62,000 bases of DNA from Branchiostoma floridae (taxonomy: Eukaryota > Chordata > Leptocardii > Amphioxiformes > Branchiostomatidae): positions 5,451,042 through 5,513,041 of the forward strand of contig NC_049983.1 in NCBI RefSeq assembly GCF_000003815.2, written 5' to 3'. Positions 22,228 through 32,455 of this stretch are shown here, piece by piece (position 1 is the stretch's first letter; every line of letters starts with the position of its first letter). Under the pieces are notes generated by a model that was given only the letters and a program-made list of their open reading frames with translations, did not search any database and was not told the DNA's origin. Made by a program: the position numbers and the translations under genes.

Positions 22228-23889
22228 TGAATCAAACATGGTTTGTTTTGTAGTTATCTGTCCTAAAACAGACCAAACAAGTGCTTTCATAAGTTTCTCA
22301 GTATGTCAAAATGCCCACTGGTGCTATTTGCAGAGTGCAAGGTTTTAATGTGCTTTACTGAATTCAATGACATGTCCCAAAAAGATACATGATAGTCTAT
22401 TGTCATTAACAAATTTTTACTGCTGTTAAACTGCATCTATCTATATCCATGGTGGTATTGTTGTGAAGATTAATTTGTGGATTGTTTCTGATTATGATGT
22501 TAGAATAAAATCAATGGTTGCTAGTGCTAGAACATGCAGACATTCCCATTTTGACCAAGGAGCTTTCATCAGACATGGCTGCTGCTGGGCTTTATGTCAC
22601 TTTTGGTTGTTTAGAGAGGTGTGAAAGACCCCTGAAAACTACAAAAATGTTGCTGGTAATGGGTAAGACAGTAGGTAGCTTGGGAAGGGTTCTAAACTCT
22701 GTAAGAATGGATGGGACTGTTTTGATATGTTGACAGGTGGTTGCTTGGCCAAGTTTGTCTAATTCCCATCAAGCCGAATGATATATGACTGGCTAAAACA
22801 GCTGTCCCCCTCCTCAGATCCACAGCACAACATCACCTGTATAAAACATAATATTTCATTGTATGTTATGAAATATAAATATCAAGAATCTTCATTCACA
22901 ATGACTAATCATTGTTACATCCTAATGACTATACTGTCAACTATATAGAAATGTAACATTTTGAACAAAATGCATGATATTTCAGTAATAAAGAAAGTAT
23001 AAAATGTCATTATCTATTATGCAGATTAGATGCTAAGTAGCACAACACATACTTCTTGGAATTGGCCATTTGTCAAGCTTCTTAATCTTATGTCTCCACC
23101 ATGAAGTCCCTCCCATTTACCACAAAAGGAATCATTAATGAAGTTTCTGCATTAAAATGGAAATAAGGTCATCATGAGCATTACCCACATGCCATTGTAT
23201 TTACCTATCCTAGAGCTACCTACATGTCTTATAGGAAATCCCTACCATTGACCAGAAGAAATTAGCAGTTTCTGCATCAAATATGCACATGAAGTACTCA
23301 CTAACATAATTCACATTTTGCTGTATGCACCTTCCCTTCACCTCCAATATGACATCCATAGCATTAATTATGAGAGAAATAGTCCAAATTATCATGATTA
23401 TGCTCATTCGGTCCTAATTAGTATCCAGGATATACTTGGATATAATTCATTATATTGACATGTTTAGCTAACCTCCCTATACTATGGGTATAAATTTTAT
23501 ACCATGTACCAAGTCTGTCAAAGGGAACATACTAGTAATATTCGGACATTAACTATGCAATCAAGGTTTTAGTAGCACAAGTAGTATGATATTGTAATAT
23601 GTCATTGGCATAACCTCAGTCAAAAGTCCTTTTGAGCTGAATATTCAAAACTACCCTCATTCCTACTTGAGATATCATCTTGCTAAATATCATAATATTG
23701 TTGTTATTATCATGCAAATTAGGGCATTATTAACAACATTTATAGCAATTCATGTCCATCAACAGAAAACATGTTACTGTAATTTCCATCTGTCATACTG
23801 CCATGATACCAGGTAGTTACTGTTCATTGATAACACATAACTATTATACAAACATTGGATAATATCACTCACATCTCCCCCTCCCCACT
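22228..23889. other. No exon recognised; expected downstream side of TBC1D22
   Basis: This AT-rich stretch lies on the 3' side of the minus-strand TBC1D22 exons. I looked for TBC-domain motifs such as the WSGIP region on the minus strand and found none. Confidence 0.35.
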
Positions 23890-23985
23890 ACTCTTATAGG
23901 TTACATCATCATAATGATCATGATGATCATAATCATCATGATCATAAATGATCATAAATAATCATCATGATCATAAATGATCATC
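23890..23985. repeat. ATGATCAT-rich simple repeat
   Basis: Short self-complementary units of ATCATGATCATAAATGATC type, repeated about ten times. Confidence 0.6.
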
Positions 23986-24139
23986 TCTATCCCCCTCCCC
24001 ACTAATTCTCACAGGTTACAATACAACACTCATCTCCACCCCCCTCACTACTCTTACAGTTTACGGTATAACACTAATCTCTATCCCCCTCACTACTCTT
24101 ACAGTTTACAGTATAACACTAATCTCTATCCCCCTCACT
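23986..24139 (+). repeat. Short tandem repeat of about 46 bp
   Basis: Three to four units share ATCTCTATCCCCCTCACTACTCT and TTACAGTTTAC...TATAACACTA (described in pieces). The array ends at an N gap (24140-24239). Confidence 0.6.
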
Positions 24140-24239
24140 NNNNNNNNNNNNNNNNNNNNNNNNNNNNNNNNNNNNNNNNNNNNNNNNNNNNNNNNNNNNN
24201 NNNNNNNNNNNNNNNNNNNNNNNNNNNNNNNNNNNNNNN

Positions 24240-24609
24240 GTGGGGGGTGTACAGGGGGCATGGCTGGTGCTGTGTTCCTACCTGAATGTCTGGTGTTGAC
24301 TGTGGGTGGGGGGTGTACATGTACAGGGGGCATGGCTGGTGCTGTGTTCCTACCTGAATGCCTGGTGTTGACTGTGGGTGGGGGTGTACAGGGGGCATGG
24401 CTGGTGCTGTGTTCCTACCTGAATGCCTGGTGTTGACTGTGGGTGGGGGTGTACAGGGGGCATGGCTGGTGCTGTGTTCCTACCTGAATGCCTGGTGTTG
24501 ACTGTGGGTGGGGGGTGTACAGGGGGCATGGCTGGTGCTGTGTTCCTACCTGAATGCCTGGTGTTGACTGTGGGTGGGGGGTGTACAGGGGGCATGGCTG
24601 GTGCTGTGT
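24240..24609 (-). repeat. Minisatellite (65-72 bp units) carrying repeated exon ends and splice donors of TBC1D22
   Basis: Units are 66, 65, 65 and 72 bases, with a left end hidden in the gap at 24140-24239. On the minus strand each unit contains CCCCCCACCCACAG, 18 bases ending CATTCAG, then GTAGGAA. Candidate donors therefore recur after exon-end positions 24550, 24484, 24419, 24354 and 24282. The 66-base units keep the frame (22 codons), the 65-base units shift it. The rightmost partial unit lies inside TBC1D22 exon 3. Confidence 0.7.
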
Positions 24610-26657
24610 TCGAGTCTTCAGGTATGCTCTGTCTGATCCCAACCCCCGGACCCACACCTTTCTGTCGACTGACGGACGACACTTCTTCTGACTTGCCTGT
24701 TGAACTTGCCTGTTGGCTTGGAAAGTCTAGGATAGTAAGAAAACAAAACCATAAGGTATTGCCATTAAGAATTCTCCCAGTTGTACTTGAAGCTCCCATA
24801 TAAATTCACTATTACTAAATTCATATATTCTGCATCTAAATACTTTTAAAATATTTATGTGTGAATTTTGATACACAAACTTACGGCCAAAATCGCCACA
24901 CACGCACGCACACACTCACACACAAACACACACACAAGCAAATACACATACATACACACACACACATACACACACACACACACAAGCAAACACACATACA
25001 CACACACACAAGCAAACACACATACACACGTCACACACATTGAAACACACACATAGGTGCACAGAAACACACACAAACACATAGACACAAAAACAAAGTC
25101 TGACCTGATGAAAATGTCATCATTACTTAGCAAGTAATAGCAAGACAACAGATCCACCATACATACCTCCTGTTACAGGAACTGTATTTTCTCCCGTTAC
25201 TTCCTCTAATCGCTGAGGCAGGCTTGCCTGATTGGTGCTCGCCGTTTTGCCGTGATTCACCGAGACAGGTAATAAGTTTTCGAAAGAGAGCTTCGCCTCC
25301 GAGAGCGCAATAATCTCATCTTCAGCATCATCCCAAGCATCACTGGTGTTATCCTCAAAATCTTGGAATGACAAAGTCTTTCTAGGTTTTTGGTCCTTTA
25401 GATTCTCCCTAATGGGACTGGCTTGCACAGACCTGAAATACAATTATATTGAAATACAACATTAATCTTTGTCAGGTCATGTTCATTCAATTGTACATCT
25501 TATATAGATGGAATCTGTGCACATCAATTTGTGTAAATTTCTGTAAGTTTTTGACCTTAGGTTATTGTAAGTCATACAATGATGAGGGTGGCAGCTGCAA
25601 AATGAGCAAATATCCACTCTATATTGCAGCACTAACAATTGGTGAAGAATAACAAAGTCTATTGCACAAGGAACCAAGAGTTAAATACCATGAGAGACTC
25701 TTGACTCAAAAGCGAACCATGTGTTACTCAGCACTAAAAGAGGCCATGTCTAGCAAAATAATACAATAAACGAGGACAACAACAACAACAACAACAACAG
25801 CATTGGAAACAAAATTTATCACGATATATGACGGCTGCAATGCAACCCAAAGCCACAATTGCCCTATAAAACACTACATACAGTTGTAACGTTACATGTA
25901 TAATGATATGTGTTATAAAACGTCCTTGGAATCAAGTTGGATAAGCGTTACTGGGTATTGGCTATTTCTAGCTAGGTTTGGCTCCCTTTTTGGAGAAGCC
26001 CAGAATACTCCTGGCGACTGAAATATTGGTTTTGGGTGATTTGATCTGTCAGCACAACTTGGTCAGTGTGTTTGTATGTGTGTGTGTGCTTCTGTGATTT
26101 AAATATTATCATTCAGTGAGTATTGTTTTACATATCCTCCATGCAATTTCTTTGAACGACCTTATTTTAATTTGTGGGACTGCATATAGCTCGTTAACAC
26201 AGTACGGATAAGGGGGTGAATTCTGCCATCTCTGCTGGTTATAGATATTGATAATCTATCCTTTGTTTTAAAGTAATTGTACAAATATTAACGTATTAGA
26301 CTAGATTCAGTGACTATGTAGTAAGTTCAGACCAAGGAGGTTAAGAAAAAAACAACCTCCTTGTTCAGACCTATATTACTATACTAGTAAGCTATTAGTC
26401 AATAGGCGGTTATAATAAGCAGTTCATGTGATTTTTATGTAACGTTATAAAAAAAAAACCCAGAAAGTTCCTTAATACAAGTACAACAACTGGTTTTTCC
26501 ACTTTCAGATATAAGGAAAGTGACCACGTCATAATAATTACCTGCCGGGCACTTTGGGGGCGTTCCTCTTCCAAAAAGGACGCCGCTGCGGACTCATTGC
26601 ACGGCCTAGACCCTCACTGGCCGGCGGCATTGCGGACCGGGCACCGGAGTCAGTCAT
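24550..26657 (-). CDS. TBC1D22: TBC1D22 homologue, 5' coding exons (partial)
   Basis: Three minus-strand exons join in frame. Exon 1 (26542-26657, 116 nt) starts MTDSGARS and ends RPFWKRNAPKVPG before GTAATT; vertebrate TBC1D22 starts with a similar SDGAR...FWKR...PG block. Exon 2 (25167-25432, 266 nt, donor GTATGT) contains RKTLSFQDFEDNTSDAWDD followed by AEDEIIAL, very close to the conserved FQEFESNTSDAWD region of TBC1D22A/B. Exon 3 (from 24726) starts DFPSQQASSTGKSEEVSSVS and runs into a minisatellite; its first donor is after 24550. Both junctions keep phase (2, then 1). In other animals the protein is a TBC-domain Rab GTPase-activating protein linked to Golgi trafficking. The catalytic TBC exons are not visible in the window and may lie in gaps or beyond. 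The identity is firm for exons 1 and 2. Confidence 0.8.
24895..25095. repeat. (CA)n-rich microsatellite in TBC1D22 intron 2
   Basis: Interrupted CA runs between exons 2 and 3. Long Thr/His or Cys/Val frames across it are artefacts of the repeat. Confidence 0.85.
26323..26392. repeat. Small hairpin repeat in TBC1D22 intron 1
   Basis: TTCAGACCAAGGAGGTT and AACCTCCTTGTTCAGACC are inverted around an A-rich loop (with a slight shift). An AGGAGGTT/AACCTCC pair of similar kind occurs near 11090-11165. Confidence 0.5.
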
Positions 26658-26716
26658 GTTGGGAATAACGATCTCTTGGGCGACCAGAGAAAGGTAGAAA
26701 TTTGGAGGATCTGACA

Positions 26717-26752
26717 CTAAATATATTTACTGCACCACACCGCCGCCATGTT
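26717..26752 (-). promoter_or_regulatory. YY1-like element and short upstream frame before TBC1D22
   Basis: About 90 bases upstream of the TBC1D22 start codon the minus strand reads AACATGGCGGCGG (26740-26752). This is one base off the AAGATGGCGGC site bound by YY1 near many animal start sites. Its ATG opens a short upstream frame of about ten codons ending TAG. Whether it lies in the transcript is unknown. Confidence 0.35.
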
Positions 26753-27227
26753 AGTCATCATCATCATCATGCGGAAGGGGGTGTATTTTTCTTATCGTGA
26801 ATAGAAAATCTTATACCTACAGACAACCGCCTCAAAATTACTGATTTTGTTGTTCAATGAATTGTAGTAGAATTTTTTATAGATGAAGGAGAAAAAATCA
26901 ATAAGTCGTAATGATTTACAACTAGGAAAATGCCCTTTCTCAAGTGGTATAGTCACTGTGCATTTATAATCACTTTTGAAAACGCCTCTTGTGGACTCTA
27001 GATGTACTGCAGCTTCCCTACTTTGGCTTACTAGTACAAAATGTACAGCATACATCGATCTCGCAAACATAGATAAAAGAAAAAACAATGCATATACAGG
27101 AAATCAAATATGTAGTGTAATTTCCATACAATTGAATTTCTTAGGAAACCAAAATTTATTTACAAAGGGTTGGCATCTAACTAAAACTGTTAAATAGAAA
27201 TCATAACTTGTTATTGTACTTTATATT

Positions 27228-27960
27228 GTGAGCTTAGCTGCCACGTTCAAAGCTCATAACAAATACTTGAGTGGAAAAGATTTAAAGGCTTTATTTGGAA
27301 TCAAACAGTCATTATACAAAACAGTACCAGTTAGAAACAAACTTTTCAAAGCATGTGTCAAACCTATTCTACTTTATGGCTCAGAAATCTGGGGCGCATT
27401 GACTAAATCCTGTCCCATTGAATCTGTTCATCTTAAATTCTGCAAACAAGCACTAAATGTCCCCAGATCAGCATCTAACCTTTCCACAAGAGCGGAATTA
27501 GTGAGGTACCCCATTCAAATGGAAGCCTCCCTATCAAAAAACGCTATCAAACACTTTCTTAGAATCCGCCAGAATGTGCCAGCTGACAGACCGTGACAAG
27601 CCGATGCCCTATCTTGTCAAGTACAACTAGATGCTAATGGTCACAAATGCTGGGCGTCCGGTGTTCGAAATAAGATACTGGAGGAATGCGGTTTTGCCTA
27701 CATATGGAGATCTCACGTATCTCTAGGAACAAACCTACGAGAATCACCCTTAGCCAACACCATCAGCCAACGATTTAAGGATATTTACATTCAAACATTC
27801 AATCCGAAATACACCGGGACAAATCTTTCGGTAACAAATTACGGACTCATAGATTATTTAAGTCTATTTATAAAGAAGAAGAGTATCTGATGATAAATTT
27901 AAACAACATGCAACACAATACAGAGCGACTGTAAGTAAACTTGGAATTAGTTACATATCG
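27228..27960 (+). pseudogene. Non-LTR retrotransposon, end of RT and connection region, degenerate
   Basis: The open part (to 27596) contains LFKACVKPILLYGSEIWG, a block found just after the RT core of CR1/L2-like LINEs, followed by ESVHLKFCKQALNVPRSASN and LVRYPIQMEASLS. After a TGA the same frame continues with CGFAYIWRSH and RFKDIYIQTFN, matching the GFGHIW and RLQDIYVQNW blocks of the fragment at 11421-12212. Stops and frame changes show an old copy. Confidence 0.6.
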
Positions 27961-28689
27961 GAAGTGGAAAGCACAACCGCACTCCTCTGTGGCATTGCGT
28001 ACCAATTTTGTGATCTACAACAGGTAGGAGATGAACAACACGACTATGAATTTGTACCATAAGAAAAGAATTATGCTTTATAACTATATCATAAAAGAGT
28101 TCCTGTACGTTGAATATGATAGTGGAACGGATAAATTTCTATTTCTGATGCACCTAGATAAGCCTTGTATACCAAGCATTGTCTGTTCCTATATAACGTT
28201 ATATACACTTGTACAAAAAAGTGAGAAGATGTTGCACATCCTCTTTCATTCATTCATGAATTTAGCTCATGTTGTACGTTAACCATATTGAATTGTGTCC
28301 TTTTTTTTTACTTAGATCTCAATTTATCATTAGTCAGTAGCTACATATATATAGTTAGGCCGTTATCATTGATTGGTCAGGAGTTAGTAAACCCATTCAA
28401 CGGCGCTAGCAAACCGCCTCTTGTCTGTACTCTGCTATCTCAACCGTCACCATCAGTTTCTGACTGCTCTGCTTATAAATAGCAGGGTACAGACAAGCGC
28501 CGTTGAATGTCGCAGTGCACAGGAGAATGGTCAATGCTGCCCTTGTGAATATTGTTATAAAAGCCATATATCATCCACAGTCCTCAGTATACTAGTACTC
28601 TTTAATACTTCTTGTATGTATTGAATATCAATTATATTGCTACAGCCTACATTCTGTGGTTTAATCCGACATACCAACTTTGTAGTCCT
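27961..28689. other. No gene recognised
   Basis: AT-rich; CAACGGCGCT near 28400 and AGCGCCGTTGAATG near 28497 form a loose inverted pair with GGTACAGACA / TGTCTGTAC, so 28395-28510 may be a small palindromic element. Confidence 0.35.
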
Positions 28690-28960
28690 GTCATTTTACC
28701 TCCATGAAGATAATGTTGCTATATTGTTTTCACTCTGGAGGTTACAATGTATGTGGAGTATATCTCAAGAACCGATGGAAGGTTTGCAATGGTTTTCGGT
28801 AGGTGTAGGGATGGTAATGGTGCAGGTGGGTTTTGCACCACCTGTTGGTTGACCTTGGTACTGCAGTAACACGTTTTGTGTCATATTTTTGTACCTGGAC
28901 TTGCCTGTGGTGTTGATGAGGGGGTAGGTGTATGGCAGATGTTGATTTGCTGTAAATTTC
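28690..28960 (+). repeat. Diverged copy of the 6405-6760 interspersed repeat
   Basis: The same sequence of landmarks recurs: CCTCCATG, GGAGGTTACAATG, TGACCTTGGTACTGCAG and CCTGGACTTG. Confidence 0.5.
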
Positions 28961-29587
28961 GGCCTTTTAGCTGTTTGCTGTGGATCAGCATTTAATTGCG
29001 TAAAGCATCTCTGAAGCTACGTACATTCCAAATATCATGAAAATCCGCCAACTCTTATACTCAAGCGTGTCGGAAGCCCTTGACAAGTCACAGAAAATAC
29101 CGTCAGTTTGCTGCTTTTTGTAGATCGACTCAGTTCAATCTTCCACTACGGTATTAAACCGAGTGTAGAGCGGCTTCACATGTACACGAGTGCGACTTTC
29201 TAAGCCAGATTGGGAATGAACTTGTGTTGAATGAATGTTAGAAGTTTGTTTTTGTCCAGGTAGTCATATGTACTGCTCTTTCTTGTATCTTGTATGTGCT
29301 AGTGACAAATTCAACTATGACATTTGTGTTTAGAATACAAACAGGGATATTATGTGTTTGTGTACACTTTGTATTTTTCGATAGAACCTTAAGTCTACCA
29401 AAAGCATTGCCTAGTAAATGTTCAAGTAATAGAACAGTGGAACTGAACTCAGGTGGTATGACCAGAATACCTACACAGAAAACTTGACGAATTACCCGAG
29501 GCTCCAGCCCGATTCTGCCTATAATCATGAGATCACCTTTGATCTCCAAGGCTGAAGGTTCCTTGAGGGTCTGCATGGGGGTCTTGG
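28961..29587. other. No gene recognised
   Basis: A frame on the minus strand (29238-29576) has no recognisable motif. Confidence 0.3.
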
Positions 29588-30490
29588 TAATGCTTAACGG
29601 TGAATTCAGGAGGCCCGGTAACGCGTAGCGGTAAATTCAGGAGGGGTTACAAAGTATAACAGTAACATTGACGTTCATTCCTATTCGTGCAACGTTACAT
29701 TCGGTTATCTCAATGGTTAAAAAAATATCCGGACTAATGACATTGTGAGAAGGAAAGGGTGCGTGCACAGAACCCAGAGAATTGACAGGGACAATGTCCG
29801 CCGTCTCAATGACATTTGCTTCCCTGGGGACAGTGTTCCCGCCACAGAGGAGGCGGCAGCAAAGTTTCTTATGGGGATTGAACTGCTTACAAACTTTCCA
29901 GTACATGGAGCGCTGAAGGCGCGTCGCATCTTAGGGGATCGCCGGTATGTTCCCCCGGGAAATTTTTAACAATCAAGTCTGAAACGCCATTTTCTGCATT
30001 TTGAAGGACAAATTTTGCTGACGGCGGAACTAAATCAAATGACATTTTATTAGAGAGAAAAGGAGCAAGCCGTCGCAAGGGAAGTCCGGAGAAACCTCAT
30101 TTTCTGCATTCGAGGACTAAACTTTGCCTTTGTGACTAAGATAAGTTTGACATTGAAATCTGTATGAGTGAAAAGGTTTTGGGGGTGATGCTTCTGCAAC
30201 ATATTTTTACCATGTCCGGGAGGATCAGAGACAATGTTGAAATCTGGACCCTTTGAAACGCCATTTCCTGCATTTTCAGGGGCTCTATCTGGCATTTGAC
30301 TTCGTGACTTGTTACGAAGAATTTCTTGGTAACGCTTAACGGTGAATTCAGGATAACATATAACGATTAACGTTGAATTAAAATGACCAATAACGCTTCG
30401 CGAATAATATACCGATAACGCTTAACGTTGAATTAGAGCCGGTCGGTAACGATTAACGGTGAAATAAAATGGATCGTAACGCTTAACGGA
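29588..30490. repeat. Composite repeat: TAACGCTTAACG units flanking a threefold repeat
   Basis: A short motif of type GGTAACGCTTAACGGTGAATT occurs at the left (29588-29645, two units) and five or more times at the right (30329-30490) with small changes. Between them GAAACGCCATTTTCTGCATT and close variants occur three times (about 29980, 30090 and 30255), roughly 110-165 bases apart, each followed by GGAC/GGGC...TTTG. A 75-codon plus-strand frame (29745-29969; DNVRRLNDICFPGDSVP, then FLMGIELLTNFPVHGALKAR) lies inside and is unassigned. Confidence 0.5.
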
Positions 30491-31239
30491 AAAGGGCATG
30501 CAGGCCCTCTTCCTTTGCAGTAGATACGAGATTTAATGTAATTGAAGCGCTAGTAAGCATTGACAGGTTACGCTTTGGGTTCCTGCTGCTCTAGCAAAAT
30601 ATCTATCACAAAATCTTATAACAAAAGTTGATCTTTCTGCATCAAACTACCCCATACCCCCTTCAAACACAGTAAAACACCATACTCTGTTCAGCCGTCT
30701 GCTTCGTGTACATCATGGAATTTGATATGTACAATTATATATATTGAATTACTTCAGTAAATGAGTTAAGCACACAAGGATTGCGAAGGGGCCGCTCAGC
30801 AACAGTCACAAGGTGGACCTTTATTACAACATGGCTGCTAAGTGGAGCAAGGTGGTAACACTCAAAGTACAACTCAGGTCACATGACCTTCTTAACATAC
30901 TGAGGTTACAGTGAAGTATACCAAGGTAGCGTGGTAGACTTTTCCTTCCTTTCGAAAATTTCTTTCTACCTGAAGCACTTCAGTCTACCGTCTGAAACTA
31001 TCTTATTGGTTAGGATTATAATAACATTGAAGTGTGCACATAATACAACTGTGCTTAACAGAGGAATGATTACAAAACTAACTGGGCACATGATACAACA
31101 GTACTGACAATACAAAATGAACTGCTTTTTAGCGGTTATAAAATAGGATTAATAGGAATATATTGTTTGAAATAGCTACCTTTTTGTTATATGAAGAGAA
31201 TGCATATCAAAGTTAAGAACAATATGCTATTGTAATCAA

Positions 31240-31243
<4 letters not shown>
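30491..31243. other. No gene recognised
   Basis: AT-rich sequence without repeat structure or coding motif that I can see. Confidence 0.35.

Positions 31244-31290
<47 letters not shown>
31244..31290. repeat. (TA)n microsatellite
   Basis: An uninterrupted TA run of over 20 units. Confidence 0.9.
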
Positions 31291-31297
<7 letters not shown>

Positions 31298-31429
31298 TAA
31301 CAAACCTACTAAGGTGGTATAGTGCTGAAAGCTTAAATATATTATAGTTTCTATCGTTAGTTCTATGTGTCTTGTAAAGTTCAGGAGTGCCAAAAAACAT
31401 TTTGACCTACAGAGACCCAGTCAAGCCAT

Positions 31430-31800
31430 TTGATATTCAATTCAGTAAATTATTTTCTCCATATCTTGTGTTATAACCAAGGACTCGCAAACGTAAACAA
31501 GCACTGTTGCACAAGAAGCCATAAACAGTTTCACTTTCGGGATGTGCTTGGTTCTCCAAATTTCCAAAACACAGCCCAGGCCAATGCTCTGCACTTTTTA
31601 AGGTCGGACCTACTTTAGGCCATCCTGGAACCAAGATATCTAAAGTCTTGCACCTCCTTCATCGCTTCTCCATAGACCTGGAGTGGCTGGTACGGTGTGC
31701 CCTCCGGGGCCTGTAGTATGCTCATGCATGGAAAGGCCTCAAATGAAGATCCAGCCCTTCTAAGTCTTTCTTTTCTTCTCTCAAGGCACCTGCTCACCCC
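31430..31800 (-). pseudogene. Non-LTR retrotransposon RT fragment
   Basis: Minus-strand frames encode a stretch with PLQVYGEAMKEVQDFRYLGSRMA, split here as VYGEAMKEVQDFRYLGSRM (19 residues). It matches the KYLGS block late in the RT domain of many LINEs. A frame-shifted RALAWAVFWKF-like continuation follows. No catalytic motif remains. Confidence 0.5.
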
Positions 31801-32455
31801 ATCAATGAACAGTCACCTGTACATGTGTACAACTCAAACACACAATGTGTTAATGCAGAAAAGGAATTTCATGTCAAAATCATCAAACAAGTTGTATATA
31901 CCTAACAAATGATGACATAGTTGATAGAACTATTGGCCAGTCAATATGTTCACAGTGGACAACACAATTACCAAAACATGTTGGGTAAAATTATAAAAAG
32001 GCAAATACTATCAATCAAGAGATACAATAATCAAATCCCGGAAACTACACTTGTAAGTCTCTGCACTACATACTGATGTGATTGCCGTTTCTTCGAATTC
32101 GAGAAAACTAATCCTGGAAAAAATTAACAGCTGACAAAGCTTGAAGATATTGGCAGCCACTTTTAATAAAAATGAATGGAAAACTAAAAAAGTTTCATGT
32201 TTAAACAAGAGTTCCACAATCACAGACCTCGATGAAATGATTTAAAACAACTATTATATCATTCTTTATTAATTATTAGTTTCTAATTAATTCTGCAAAT
32301 AAGGTCCTTATTTACATTAATTAGTTATTCATCTCCTCCTGAAGTAGACAATGTTGTCTCGAAAAAAAACTCCCATTTCTATCACTTTCACAAAATTCAA
32401 ATTGTTCACTTTCACATACCTTCAACATGCTTCAATAACATAGCTTAATTTGCAC
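31801..32455. other. No gene recognised
   Basis: AT-rich lead-in to the satellite array. Confidence 0.35.

Noticed and set aside
24855-25160. Cys/Val-rich and Thr/His-rich frames
   Set aside because: They are translations of an interrupted CA microsatellite.
31187-31393. Frame with an Ile/Tyr run
   Set aside because: It is a translation of the (TA)n microsatellite.
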